A stretch of DNA of 34,987 nt from an uncultured Woeseiaceae bacterium (GTDB lineage: Bacteria > Pseudomonadota > Gammaproteobacteria > Steroidobacterales > Woeseiaceae): positions 1 to 34,987 of the forward strand of contig CAJQPL010000065.1 in assembly GCA_905480215.1 (NCBI GenBank), read 5' to 3'. Below the pieces are notes generated by a model. That model did not search any database. It saw only the letters and a program-made list of their open reading frames with translations, and was not told the DNA's origin. Shown here one piece after another: positions 7,630-15,908 of this stretch (position 1 is the stretch's first letter; the number at the start of each line of letters is the position of its first letter). The position numbers and the translations under genes are program-made.

Positions 7630-7645
7630 TGTGACGGCTGTCACT
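7630..7645. promoter_or_regulatory. CRP-like site (TGTGA-N6-TCACT)
   Basis: The core matches nine of ten bases of the CRP consensus TGTGA-N6-TCACA. Its centre is about 106 bases upstream of the GGDEF start codon, inside a minus-strand intergenic region where a promoter would be expected. It also touches the ppk2 stop codon. The same bases can form a 5-bp hairpin (GTGAC/GTCAC), so a weak ppk2 terminator is an alternative reading. Confidence 0.45.
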
Positions 7646-8513
7646 ATTCGTCAGCAGCGAGCTCTGCGCGGGACGCAGCATGTTCGGCGCGATCTTCATC
7701 TGAAACCGTCGGGTGCTTAAGCCCAATTCCCTGCAATGCTTCGATGATGATGTCGGCTACGCGCGCTCGCATATATGGTTTATCGTCGGCCGGGATCGCA
7801 TACCAGGGCGCCCACGGACGTGAGGTGGCATTCAAGGCTGCTTCGTAGGCCGTCATGTAGGCGTCCCAATGACGTCGCTCCTTTACGTCGCCCGCAGCAA
7901 ACTTCCAGTTCTTTTCTGGGTCGTCCAGGCGCGCCAGAAAGCGCCGTTTTTGCTCTTCGCGGGAAACGTTTAACCAGAATTTGAGAATGACGGTGCCGTT
8001 GCGCGCCAAATGTTCTTCCTGCTGTCGTATTGACGTCAGGCGGTCATCCCATATTGTTTCGAGATTGATTTCGCCGGGTAATCGCTGATAAGCGAGAATT
8101 TCGGGGTGCACGCGCACTACCAGCGCTTCCTCATACTGGCTGCGATTAAATATTCCGATACGGCCGCGTTCCGGCAGACGGCAGGTTGTGCGCCACAGGA
8201 AGTCATGGTCAAGCTCCAGCGCTGAAGGCTTCTTGAAATTGAATACCTGGCAACCCGACGGGTCGACGCCGCGCATGACCGCACGGATCGTACTGTCTTT
8301 GCCAGCGGCATCCATGGCTTGAAAGACCAATAAGACTGAGTGTCGATCGCCGGCAGCCAGAACTTGTTGTAATAGACTGAGTTGCTCGCGTGAGTTTTTA
8401 CGATGCTTGCCTTTATGCCGCAGCGCGTCCGTTACTGGCGTCGTGCTCGAGTCCGATACCGCAAAGCTCCCATCGTAAGGAACGAGGTATTCGGAACTGG
8501 GTCCTTCAAACAT
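7644..8513 (-). CDS. ppk2: Polyphosphate kinase 2 family protein
   Basis: PPK2 enzymes transfer phosphate between polyphosphate and nucleotides, commonly making ADP/ATP or GTP from lower phosphates. The Walker A-like AMDAAGKDST (residues 66-75) and Walker B/lid segment IGIFNRSQYEEALV (119-132) are intact. The single-domain length of 289 residues suggests a class I/III enzyme; substrate (AMP, ADP or GDP) is not certain. The ATG lies within the last eight bases of queG (ATGTTTGA overlap), so translation is probably coupled to queG. The tail beyond about residue 265 is acidic and Ala-rich. Confidence 0.92.
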   Translation of the reverse strand: MFEGPSSEYLVPYDGSFAVSDSSTTPVTDALRHKGKHRKNSREQLSLLQQVLAAGDRHSVLLVFQAMDAAGKDSTIRAVMRGVDPSGCQVFNFKKPSALELDHDFLWRTTCRLPERGRIGIFNRSQYEEALVVRVHPEILAYQRLPGEINLETIWDDRLTSIRQQEEHLARNGTVILKFWLNVSREEQKRRFLARLDDPEKNWKFAAGDVKERRHWDAYMTAYEAALNATSRPWAPWYAIPADDKPYMRARVADIIIEALQGIGLKHPTVSDEDRAEHAASRAELAADE

Positions 8514-9576
8514 CTAGCTTCTCCATCTCGGTGCTGTTGTTTTCGTGCTGGCTTATCGCCCACTGCACATGTTCGACAAGCATTGCAGAGTCATCTTCCA
8601 ATCGTGAATGCAATGCTGCAATTATACTTGGCGTGGTCTTGGCATTGCCGAGCGCGACAGCCACGTTTCTGAGCCAGCGTTCGTGTCCGATGCGACGAAT
8701 GGCACTGCCTTCGGTTTTTTCGAGCCAGGTAGCCTTGTCCCAGGAGAATAGTTCGCTTAACTCGATATCGTCGAGGCCGTGTCGTGGCGCGAAATCGGCT
8801 TCTGCGGTCGGCTTTGCGAATTTGTTCCAGGGACAAAAAAGCTGGCAGTCGTCACAACCGTAAATGCGATTTCCAATGCTGCTGCGAAACTCAACCGGAA
8901 TTGGGCCTTTATTCTCGATAGTCAGGTAGGAAATGCAACGTCGTGCGTCGAGTGAGTAAGGCGCAACAATCGCTTTGGTCGGACAAATGTCGATGCATGC
9001 AGTGCAGCTGCCGCAATGTGAGTTCTCAGGCTCGTCAACAGCGAGCGGCAGATCGGTATATAACTCGCCGAGAAAGAACCATGAGCCGGTTTCACGATCA
9101 ATGACATTGGTGTGTTTGCCAATCCAACCGAGGCCGCTTTTTTCGGCAATCGCCTTTTCGAGTACCGGTGCGCTGTCAACGAAGACGCGATAGCCGAACT
9201 CGCCGATGTTGTCTTCGATACGTCTGGCGAGTGCGCGTAAACGCCCTTTTAGTACCTTGTGGTAGTCGCGACCAAGCGCGTAGCGAGAAATGTAAGCGCG
9301 AGAATCATCATCGAGTAATGTGATCGATTTGTCCTGCGCTTCTGGCAGGTAATCCATGCGCACCGAAATCACGCGTACTGTGCCTTCGACCAGTTCAGCA
9401 GGGCGACTGCGCTTGCTGCCATGTCTTTGCATGTAATCCATCGAGCCGTGAAACTTCGCTTGCAGCCATTCGCCTAAACGCACCTCGGCGGTCTGCAAAT
9501 TGATATCAGCGATGCCGCAGCGCTGGAATCCAAGTTCAGCACACCATTCGACCACAGACTGCTTTAGCGTCGTCAT
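8506..9576 (-). CDS. queG: Epoxyqueuosine reductase
   Basis: QueG is the cobalamin-dependent, iron-sulfur enzyme that reduces epoxyqueuosine in tRNA to queuosine. Closely matching E. coli blocks include VISVRMDYLP, SRYALGRDYHK, VFVDSAPVLEK (with the catalytic Asp) and GWIGKH. Two [4Fe-4S] ligand sets are complete: CGSCTACIDICP and CDDCQLFCPWN, plus the intervening RRCISYL. A HEAT-like C-terminus with GSAIRRIGHERWLRN follows. The frame is open up to an ATG at 9654, but that would overlap the nnr start and promoter; the ATG at 9576, or a GTG at 9600, fits the family N-terminus better. It leads the queG-ppk2 pair. Confidence 0.95.
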   Translation of the reverse strand: MTTLKQSVVEWCAELGFQRCGIADINLQTAEVRLGEWLQAKFHGSMDYMQRHGSKRSRPAELVEGTVRVISVRMDYLPEAQDKSITLLDDDSRAYISRYALGRDYHKVLKGRLRALARRIEDNIGEFGYRVFVDSAPVLEKAIAEKSGLGWIGKHTNVIDRETGSWFFLGELYTDLPLAVDEPENSHCGSCTACIDICPTKAIVAPYSLDARRCISYLTIENKGPIPVEFRSSIGNRIYGCDDCQLFCPWNKFAKPTAEADFAPRHGLDDIELSELFSWDKATWLEKTEGSAIRRIGHERWLRNVAVALGNAKTTPSIIAALHSRLEDDSAMLVEHVQWAISQHENNSTEMEKLDV

Positions 9577-9612
9577 TTCGTCGTCGGTGTAATGTCGCAC
9601 GGTCTTCGTCAA

Positions 9613-9641
9613 TTGGGTTCCTTCGTCGGCAACAGTATAAT
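9613..9641 (+). promoter_or_regulatory. Sigma-70 promoter for nnr, predicted leaderless
   Basis: TTGGGT (9613-9618), a 17-base spacer and a perfect TATAAT (9636-9641) precede the nnr ATG at 9649. Transcription should begin at about 9647-9649, which leaves essentially no 5' leader. The element lies in the divergent gap between queG and nnr. Confidence 0.55.
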
Positions 9642-9648
9642 CGCCCGC

Positions 9649-11127
9649 ATGCATTCCTTACCGGCAAAAATTTACTCAGTCGCTTCAGTACGCGAAATGG
9701 ATCGGACTGCGATCGAGGAGCAGGGCGTCCCTGGCTATAAGTTAATGCAAAGAGCAGCAAAAGCGGCTTTTAGCGTTGCGAAAGAGTACTACCCACGAGC
9801 GGGACGATGGCAAGTCGTTTGCGGTGGCGGTAATAATGCAGGTGATGGTTACTTGCTAGCGCGCCTGGCCGCACATGACGGCATCGTTGTTTCAGTTGCG
9901 GCAATTATTGACCCGGACAAGCTCAGTGGCGACGCGGCGACGGCGTATCTCGACTTTGCCGCCGATGGTGGAATAGTCGTTCCGTGGAGCGACTCGCTCG
10001 ATGAAAGTGCGGAATTACTGGTTGATGCGATGCTGGGTAGTGGCCTCGATCGTGACTTGAGCGGTGACTTTGCGCACGCGGTGCAGCTGATGAATGCGCA
10101 CACAGCGCCGATCCATGCATTGGATATTGCTAGCGGGATCAATGCAGATACGGGTTCTGTCATGGGATCTGCGGTCAAGGCGGACCTGACGACGACGTTC
10201 GTGGCGCTTAAACCGGGCCTGTTTCTCGGTTCAGGGCCCGAACACTGTGGCGCCGTGACTTTCGATAGCCTCGGGATTGATGCCGAGCTTCTGTCGGGCA
10301 TAAGCCCTCTGTATCGACGCCTGGACAGTAAATCGTTGCGCAGTTTCCTGCCGCGCAGAAACCGCGTCGCGCATAAAGGGGACTTCGGCCATGTTTTGGT
10401 GGTGGGCGGCGGTCCGGGCATGCCAGGCGCGGCGCAACTTTGCGCTGAAGCGGCATTGCGCAGCGGTGCCGGACGAGTGAGCCTCGCTACGCACCCTGAT
10501 CATGCCGCGCTGATTCCGACCGTGAGGCCCGAATTGATGTCACATGGCGTGGAATCAGGGGAGCAGCTGTTGGCGCTTCTGAAAACGGCTGATGTTGTCG
10601 CCTTTGGGCCGGGTCTGGGTCAAAGTGAATGGGCTGATGAGCTCTATGCCGTGCTTGCTGACTATGACGGCGTGGCTGTCTGGGATGCCGATGCACTGAA
10701 CATGCTGGCGAAAACGCCGACCAAGATGCCAAAGCGTGTAATTACGCCACATCCCGGTGAGGCTGCACGCTTGCTGCAAACGGACTCGTCTGCCATCCAG
10801 GCTGATCGACCTGCAGCACTGGCCAGTTTGCTCGATAAATACGGCGGTACTATCGTCTTGAAAGGCGCGGGTACCTTGGTTTCAGCACAATCAGGACCGC
10901 CGTATGTGTGCACCGCTGGTAATCCCGGCATGGCCGCGCCTGGAATGGGCGATGTCCTGACCGGAATTATTGCAGCATTGCTCGCGAATGGGCACGAGCT
11001 CTCCATTGCAGCGTCCGTCGGCGTCGAAGTGCATGCCCGGGCTGGGGACATCGCGGCAACTAGCGGCGAACGCGGCATGTTGGCGTCTGATCTGCTCGGC
11101 GCACTGCGACAGGTTCTGAACCGATGA
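9649..11127 (+). CDS. nnr: Bifunctional NAD(P)H-hydrate epimerase / ADP-dependent (S)-NAD(P)H-hydrate dehydratase
   Basis: This metabolite-repair enzyme converts hydrated NAD(P)H back to NAD(P)H. From the ATG at 9649 it has 492 residues, typical for the fused form. The N-terminal YjeF_N domain carries GGGNNAGDGY (about 59-68) and VDAMLGSGL. The C-terminal carbohydrate-kinase-like domain carries HKGDFGHVLVVGGG, ITPHPGEAARLL, VLKGAGT and the terminal GMGDVLTGIIAALLANG. The frame extends upstream to 9592, but homologues begin near the ATG used here (KIYSVASVREMD). It overlaps tsaE by four bases (ATGA), so the two are translationally coupled. Confidence 0.96.
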   Translation: MHSLPAKIYSVASVREMDRTAIEEQGVPGYKLMQRAAKAAFSVAKEYYPRAGRWQVVCGGGNNAGDGYLLARLAAHDGIVVSVAAIIDPDKLSGDAATAYLDFAADGGIVVPWSDSLDESAELLVDAMLGSGLDRDLSGDFAHAVQLMNAHTAPIHALDIASGINADTGSVMGSAVKADLTTTFVALKPGLFLGSGPEHCGAVTFDSLGIDAELLSGISPLYRRLDSKSLRSFLPRRNRVAHKGDFGHVLVVGGGPGMPGAAQLCAEAALRSGAGRVSLATHPDHAALIPTVRPELMSHGVESGEQLLALLKTADVVAFGPGLGQSEWADELYAVLADYDGVAVWDADALNMLAKTPTKMPKRVITPHPGEAARLLQTDSSAIQADRPAALASLLDKYGGTIVLKGAGTLVSAQSGPPYVCTAGNPGMAAPGMGDVLTGIIAALLANGHELSIAASVGVEVHARAGDIAATSGERGMLASDLLGALRQVLNR

Positions 11128-11576
11128 ATTGCTTCGCCGAGGACGAGCAAGCTACCGAAACCATTGCAGCTGCATTTTTTGCCGCGATGCCGGATGACTT
11201 CGCAGGCTGGACAATTCTCCTGGAAGGCGAGCTAGGCGCCGGCAAATCCACGTTTGCCAGAGCATTTATCCGTGCGGCAGGGCATTCAGGGCCGGTCCCG
11301 AGCCCTACCTATACCTTAGTGGAGCCTTACAATCTTCCAGCAGGTTCTATATATCATATTGATTTATATAGAGTTTCTAGCGAGGAAGAGTTGCGTTTTC
11401 TGGGCTGGGGCGAACTCGATGATGGCTGCCGACTGATTGAATGGCCGGAACGCGTACCGGCATTAAGAAAGCAGGCTGACCTGAGTATTTCACTGCAGTA
11501 CGAAGGCGACGGTCGGCGTCTCAGGTTTGATGCTGTAAGCGAGCGTGGCCAGCGCGTGATTGAAAAGATTAACTAG
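11124..11576 (+). CDS. tsaE: tRNA threonylcarbamoyladenosine biosynthesis ATPase TsaE
   Basis: TsaE is the ATPase partner of TsaB and TsaD in making t6A37 of ANN-decoding tRNAs. The 150-residue length is standard. The P-loop GELGAGKST is at 35-43. The switch region SPTYTLVEPYN (60-70) and the HIDLYR and EWPER segments are all conserved. The start overlaps nnr by ATGA. A gap of about 100 bases with a candidate promoter separates it from amiB. Confidence 0.96.
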   Translation: MNCFAEDEQATETIAAAFFAAMPDDFAGWTILLEGELGAGKSTFARAFIRAAGHSGPVPSPTYTLVEPYNLPAGSIYHIDLYRVSSEEELRFLGWGELDDGCRLIEWPERVPALRKQADLSISLQYEGDGRRLRFDAVSERGQRVIEKIN

Positions 11577-11610
11577 GGAAGCTATCTCCATAATTTTGAA
11601 GAGAAAAACC

Positions 11611-11638
11611 TTGGTTTTTTCCGCTAGACTCGTATACT
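11611..11638 (+). promoter_or_regulatory. Candidate promoter for amiB
   Basis: TTGGTT (11611-11616) and TATACT (11633-11638) are spaced by 16 bases, about 38 bases before the amiB ATG. The -35 box overlaps an AT-rich dyad: AAAAACC (11604-11610) and GGTTTTT (11613-11619). The match is moderate. Confidence 0.4.
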
Positions 11639-11675
11639 CATCATACATAATCTGAGCAACATCGATCTGGCGCCG

Positions 11676-12995
11676 ATGATTCAAATTCGATTAACACTAT
11701 TGTCCCTGCTGCTGCTGTTCACCACAGCGGTGAACGCTGGTTCTACTGTCGAAAACGTCCGTATTTGGTCGGAAAACGAGAAAACTCGCGTTGTTTTGGA
11801 TCTTAGCCAATCGGTTAAACACAGTATTTTCACCCTGCGTGCTCCTGATCGGCTGGTTATCGATCTCAAAGACAGCCGTCTTGCCCAGTCACTGACACAA
11901 CTACCATCTGGAGCGGGTAACGTGCGCTCTATACGCAGTGCGATTCGCGCTGATGGGCAACTTCGCGTGGTACTGGATCTGGATCAAGGCGTGCGCTCTC
12001 GCAGTTTTACCGCCGGTCCGAATGCAAAGTTTGGCGATCGCCTGGTCATAGACTTGCAACGTAGCGGTAATTTGCAGCCGGTAAAACGCGCGTCGGAAGG
12101 CTATCGGCCAGGCCGCGATATTGTTATAGCGATTGATGCCGGTCACGGCGGCCACGATCCTGGCGCATTGGGACGTCGCTCCCAAGAGAAGAACATCGCC
12201 TTGGCGATCAGTAAGGAGCTGGCGCAGCGAATCAATGCAGAGCCGGGAATGACGGCGGTTCTGATTCGTAACAAGGATGTATTCGTCGAACATCGTGACC
12301 GCATGGCAATTGCCAGCAAGGCGAAAGCGGATCTGTTTATCTCTGTTCACGCTGATGCGTTCAAAGATCGTCGCGCGAGCGGGGCATCGGTATTCGCGCT
12401 CAATCTGGTTGGCGCGAGTAAAGAAGCGGCGCGAACAATGCAGCGCAGAGAGCGATCAGATGTGAGTGTCGGTGGGGTTTCCCTGCACGATAAAGACGAT
12501 GTGCTCGCGTCGGTCTTATTTGATTTATCACAGAATGCTGCGCTCAGTGCGAGCCTCGATGTAGGTGCCAAAGTCAGCGGTCAAATGGGTCGCGTGACCA
12601 AAATGCATCGGAAAGCGGTCAAACAGAAAGAATTGGTCGTCTTGAAGTCTGCCGATATGCCATCCATTCTCGTTGAGACCGGGTTTATTTCGAATAGCTC
12701 AGAAGAGAAGAAATTGCGCGACCGAGGACACCAGGGGCGTCTTGCAAATTCGATTCTTGCGGGCGTTCGCGATTATTACTACACGAACCCACCTCCGGAT
12801 ACGCAAATTGCGATGAATCTCAAGCGCTCGCCGGCCAAACAAGTGCGACATGTTATTTCACGGGGCGACACCATTTCGCAGATAGCGGAACGATATAACG
12901 TAAGCCCGTCAGACATTCGCCGCGCTAATAAGCTTTCTACAGACAAGATTCGCGTTGGCCAAACGCTGAATATCCCGATTTTCTCCGGCGGCTAG
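11676..12995 (+). CDS. amiB: N-acetylmuramoyl-L-alanine amidase (AmiB type) with AMIN and LysM domains
   Basis: This periplasmic amidase cleaves peptide side chains from peptidoglycan at the septum during daughter-cell separation. The signal peptide (residues 1-21) ends AVNA. An AMIN domain (about 25-130) targets it to septal wall. The Amidase_3 domain (about 148-370) has zinc ligands in DAGHGGHDPG (His157), Glu171 and SVHAD (His225), with the catalytic Glu in ILVETGFISN. A helix-rich insertion of about residues 245-300 corresponds to the autoinhibitory segment relieved by EnvC-type activators. A C-terminal LysM domain (about 391-436) adds wall binding. Its place before mutL matches E. coli amiB. 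Confidence 0.95.
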   Translation: MIQIRLTLLSLLLLFTTAVNAGSTVENVRIWSENEKTRVVLDLSQSVKHSIFTLRAPDRLVIDLKDSRLAQSLTQLPSGAGNVRSIRSAIRADGQLRVVLDLDQGVRSRSFTAGPNAKFGDRLVIDLQRSGNLQPVKRASEGYRPGRDIVIAIDAGHGGHDPGALGRRSQEKNIALAISKELAQRINAEPGMTAVLIRNKDVFVEHRDRMAIASKAKADLFISVHADAFKDRRASGASVFALNLVGASKEAARTMQRRERSDVSVGGVSLHDKDDVLASVLFDLSQNAALSASLDVGAKVSGQMGRVTKMHRKAVKQKELVVLKSADMPSILVETGFISNSSEEKKLRDRGHQGRLANSILAGVRDYYYTNPPPDTQIAMNLKRSPAKQVRHVISRGDTISQIAERYNVSPSDIRRANKLSTDKIRVGQTLNIPIFSGG

Positions 12996-13095
12996 ATGCC
13001 GCATTCTCCAGCGTAATTTTTGCCAGAGTCACTTTGGCAAGACTTTTGGCCGTGGATTTGAAAAAATGGCGGATTGAGTCTTCAGGCACGCCTTC

Positions 13096-14850
13096 ATGCC
13101 GATCCAACAACTTCCCGATCACCTGATCAATCAGATCGCCGCCGGCGAGGTTGTTGAGCGCCCGGCATCTGTGATCAAAGAGTTGCTCGAGAACAGTCTT
13201 GATGCGGGCGCCAGCGTCGTACAAATTGATGTGCTTGCTGGTGGCCAAAAACTGATACGAATTCGCGACGATGGCAAAGGCATTGACAAGAATGAAATTT
13301 CGCTGGCGTTGTCGCGCCATGCAACCAGCAAAATTTCCAGCCTTGACGATCTTGAGGCGGTTGCGTCGCTGGGATTTCGAGGGGAGGCGCTGCCAAGTAT
13401 TGCGTCAGTTGCGCGATTAACTTTGTGCTCCAAAACGCTGCATCAGGATTCTGCCTGGCAAGTCGAAGCGGACGGTGGTGTAGTCAGCGAGCCCAGGCCG
13501 GCTGCGCACCCCTACGGTACGACGGTTGAAGTTCATGACCTGTTCTACAACACACCAGCACGACGGCGTTTTCTAAGAACGGAGAGAACCGAATTCGGGC
13601 ATATAGAAAAGTGGGTTCGACGCCTGGCTCTGTCGCGTCCTGAGGTGGCATTTACGCTGACTCACAATCAACGCACCGTCTTAAGTACGCCGGCGGCAAA
13701 GACGCCGGAAGAACAACGTCAACGCATAGCAAAGATTTGTGGCAGTGCATTTGCCGAACAGTGCGTTGCACTGGAACGAGTGACTGAAGGTATTGCTTTA
13801 AACGGTTGGATTGCTCTTCCGACGTTCAATCGCAGTCAACCGGATATGCAGTACTGGTTTGTTAATGGTCGGAGCGTATCTGACAAAACCTTGTCACACG
13901 CAGTTAGACATGCCTACCGTGACGTATTGTTTCACGGTCGTTACCCGGCCTATGTTTTGAACCTGACAATGGATCCCGCTGGCGTGGATGCAAATGCGCA
14001 TCCTGCCAAACATGAAGTGCGATTTCGCAATGGTCGTCGTGTCCATGGTGTCGTTTCGCAAACGCTTGGTGTTGCGTTACAGGACACGCGCCCGGGCGGC
14101 CACAATGTCGCGCCTATCCCTATGACTCGCGAGTCTGTTTTTCATCAGGGCTCAATGCCGCTTGCTCCTCGACCGTCCGCGTCGGGCGTCCGCGACGCGC
14201 TGGCAACTTATAGAGCTATGGCAACGGCACCATCTCTCGCTGATATGCCTGAAGATGCAACTGAGGTTCCGCCGCTGGGTTTCGCGGTAGCGCAACTTGC
14301 TGGTGTATACATTCTTGCCGAGAACAAAGACGGCCTGGTAATCGTTGACATGCATGCGGCTCATGAACGAATTACCTATGAAAAGCTGAAACGCAGCTTC
14401 GACGACCGCACGATAGTGCGTCAACCGTTGCTGGTACCGGTATCAATTTCGGTTGCGGAGAGCGAGGCGAATTTGATCGAAGAGTCCTCGACGGTACTTG
14501 CAGGATTGGGTCTGGTCGTTAATAGAGCGGGCCCAAGCAGTGTAACGATTCGTGAAGTGCCGGCCCTGCTCAAAGACTCTGACGTTGAGTCCCTGCTGCG
14601 CGATGTATTGTCCGACCTTTCTGAAGCAGGGCAAAGCAATCGAATCGAGGATGCCGGCGATGATTATTTGGCAACGATGGCTTGTCATCACTCGGTGCGC
14701 GCGAACCGATTGTTGAGTCTGGATGAAATGAATGCGTTGCTGCGTGAGATGGAACGTACCGAGCGTGCGGACCAATGCAACCATGGCCGTCCGACGTGGA
14801 CCACGGTAACGATGTCCGAGCTGGATCGCTTATTCCTGCGTGGCCGTTAA
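13096..14850 (+). CDS. mutL: DNA mismatch repair protein MutL, endonuclease type
   Basis: MutL couples MutS mismatch recognition to strand incision. The GHKL ATPase motifs are intact: ENSLDAG (32-38), DDGKGI (58-63) and GFRGEAL (93-99). The C-terminal domain carries DMHAAHERITYE (418-429), matching the metal-binding endonuclease motif DQHA(X)2E(X)4E except Gln to Met. It also has ACHHSVRAN (from 529) and CNHGRP (561-566). Such motifs occur in MutL proteins that nick DNA themselves, as in Pseudomonas, in organisms lacking MutH and Dam-directed repair. Length (584) is typical. About 100 bases separate it from amiB, with a weak 6-bp stem at 13020-13040; miaA follows after 9 bases. Confidence 0.97.
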   Translation: MPIQQLPDHLINQIAAGEVVERPASVIKELLENSLDAGASVVQIDVLAGGQKLIRIRDDGKGIDKNEISLALSRHATSKISSLDDLEAVASLGFRGEALPSIASVARLTLCSKTLHQDSAWQVEADGGVVSEPRPAAHPYGTTVEVHDLFYNTPARRRFLRTERTEFGHIEKWVRRLALSRPEVAFTLTHNQRTVLSTPAAKTPEEQRQRIAKICGSAFAEQCVALERVTEGIALNGWIALPTFNRSQPDMQYWFVNGRSVSDKTLSHAVRHAYRDVLFHGRYPAYVLNLTMDPAGVDANAHPAKHEVRFRNGRRVHGVVSQTLGVALQDTRPGGHNVAPIPMTRESVFHQGSMPLAPRPSASGVRDALATYRAMATAPSLADMPEDATEVPPLGFAVAQLAGVYILAENKDGLVIVDMHAAHERITYEKLKRSFDDRTIVRQPLLVPVSISVAESEANLIEESSTVLAGLGLVVNRAGPSSVTIREVPALLKDSDVESLLRDVLSDLSEAGQSNRIEDAGDDYLATMACHHSVRANRLLSLDEMNALLREMERTERADQCNHGRPTWTTVTMSELDRLFLRGR

Positions 14851-14859
14851 GGCGCCCTG

Positions 14860-15789
14860 ATGAATGCTAAAGCGATTCTTCTGATGGGGCCGACCGCTTC
14901 GGGAAAGACGCATCTCGCAATCGAATTATGTGAGCGCTTTCCCTGCGACATAATCAGTGTCGATTCCGCACTGGTTTATCGTGGCATGGATATCGGCACT
15001 GCGAAGCCGGATGCCGAGACGTTGCAGCGTGCACCGCACCAGTTAATAGATATTCGTGACCCGGAGGAAAGTTACTCGGCAGGCGACTTTGTCAGGGATG
15101 CGCGTAGTGCCATTGCGAACAGTCTTGCAAACGACCGGGTGCCACTGCTTGTCGGCGGCACGATGATGTACTTCCGTGCCTTGACTCAAGGCCTCGCGAA
15201 ATTGCCCTCGGCGGACAAAGTGGTTCGCGCGCAAATTGATAAAGAAGCACAGCGAGATGGCTGGCCGGCTATTCATGCTGTTCTTGCCAATATTGATCCG
15301 CAGGCAGCCGCGCGTCTGAATCCTAACGACAGTCAACGTATTCAACGTGCGCTGGAGGTTTTTCGCATTAGTGGCAAGCCGCTGAGTGACTGGCAAAGCG
15401 AGGCGTCGGCTGATACAGGCTCAACTGAGTTCATCAAGATCGCCTTACAGATCGAACCGCGAGAGCGCTTGCATCAGCGCATCGAGCAACGTCTCGACAG
15501 GATGATCTTAGATGGCTTCGAGGATGAAATGCATCGACTACGTGCGCGGCCGCGGTTGACGCGCGACAGCAACTCAATGCGTTCAGTTGGTTACCGGCAG
15601 TTCTGGTCATACCTCGAGGGGGACTATTCCCTCGATGAGGCCAGGGACCGTTCGCTGTATGCAACACGACAACTGGCGAAACGGCAATTGACCTGGTTGC
15701 GGTCAGAAGAGCGGATATTTTCAGTTGATACACTTGAAGCTGGAGCAGTTGCCACCATTTCAACATACTTGGTGCAACAACTGGCTTGA
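14860..15789 (+). CDS. miaA: tRNA dimethylallyltransferase
   Basis: MiaA transfers a dimethylallyl group to A37 of tRNAs reading UNN codons, giving i6A, the precursor of ms2i6A. The P-loop GPTASGKTHLA is at residues 10-20. SVDSALVYRGMDIGTAKP, DIRDP, LLVGGTMMYFRAL, RIQRALEV and SVGYRQFWSYLEG all match E. coli MiaA, and length (309) is standard. It begins 9 bases after mutL. The end of miaA and the following 119 bases carry the hfq leader. Confidence 0.97.
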   Translation: MNAKAILLMGPTASGKTHLAIELCERFPCDIISVDSALVYRGMDIGTAKPDAETLQRAPHQLIDIRDPEESYSAGDFVRDARSAIANSLANDRVPLLVGGTMMYFRALTQGLAKLPSADKVVRAQIDKEAQRDGWPAIHAVLANIDPQAAARLNPNDSQRIQRALEVFRISGKPLSDWQSEASADTGSTEFIKIALQIEPRERLHQRIEQRLDRMILDGFEDEMHRLRARPRLTRDSNSMRSVGYRQFWSYLEGDYSLDEARDRSLYATRQLAKRQLTWLRSEERIFSVDTLEAGAVATISTYLVQQLA

Positions 15790-15833
15790 CCGCAGTGGTG
15801 TTGTGATAGACTTTTCGAACGCTTTGGCTGAAA

Positions 15834-15869
15834 CCTGCTCTAGGCAATCCGGCGCCACCGGATAGCAGG
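15834..15869 (+). promoter_or_regulatory. Nested stem-loop in the hfq leader
   Basis: An outer stem CCTGCT/AGCAGG (15834-15839 with 15864-15869) encloses an inner stem ATCCGG/CCGGAT (15847-15852 with 15858-15863) with a 5-base loop and a one-sided 7-base bulge. It is followed by A-rich sequence, not T-rich, so it is not a normal terminator. It more likely structures the hfq 5' leader. Confidence 0.55.
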
Positions 15870-15873
15870 CTTC

Positions 15874-15900
15874 AATAATAAGAATCATAAGAATAAGGAG
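15874..15900 (+). promoter_or_regulatory. (ARN)n tract, candidate Hfq autoregulatory site
   Basis: Read in triplets from 15874, seven of nine fit A-R-N: four in a row (AAT AAT AAG AAT), then CAT, then AAG AAT AAG, ending in the hfq Shine-Dalgarno AAGGAG (15895-15900). Hfq binds (ARN)n through its distal face, and in pseudomonads Hfq/Crc act at AANAANAA motifs near start codons. Binding here would block hfq translation. Confidence 0.5.
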
Positions 15901-15908
15901 ACCCAATC

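Noticed and set aside
10662..11150. Antisense frame of 162 codons opposite nnr
   Set aside because: Composition is a reflection of the GC-rich nnr codons; no recognisable protein.
13020..13040. Stem TTGCCA/TGGCAA between amiB and mutL as a terminator
   Set aside because: Only six base pairs with a nine-base loop and a broken T-run; not strong enough to list.
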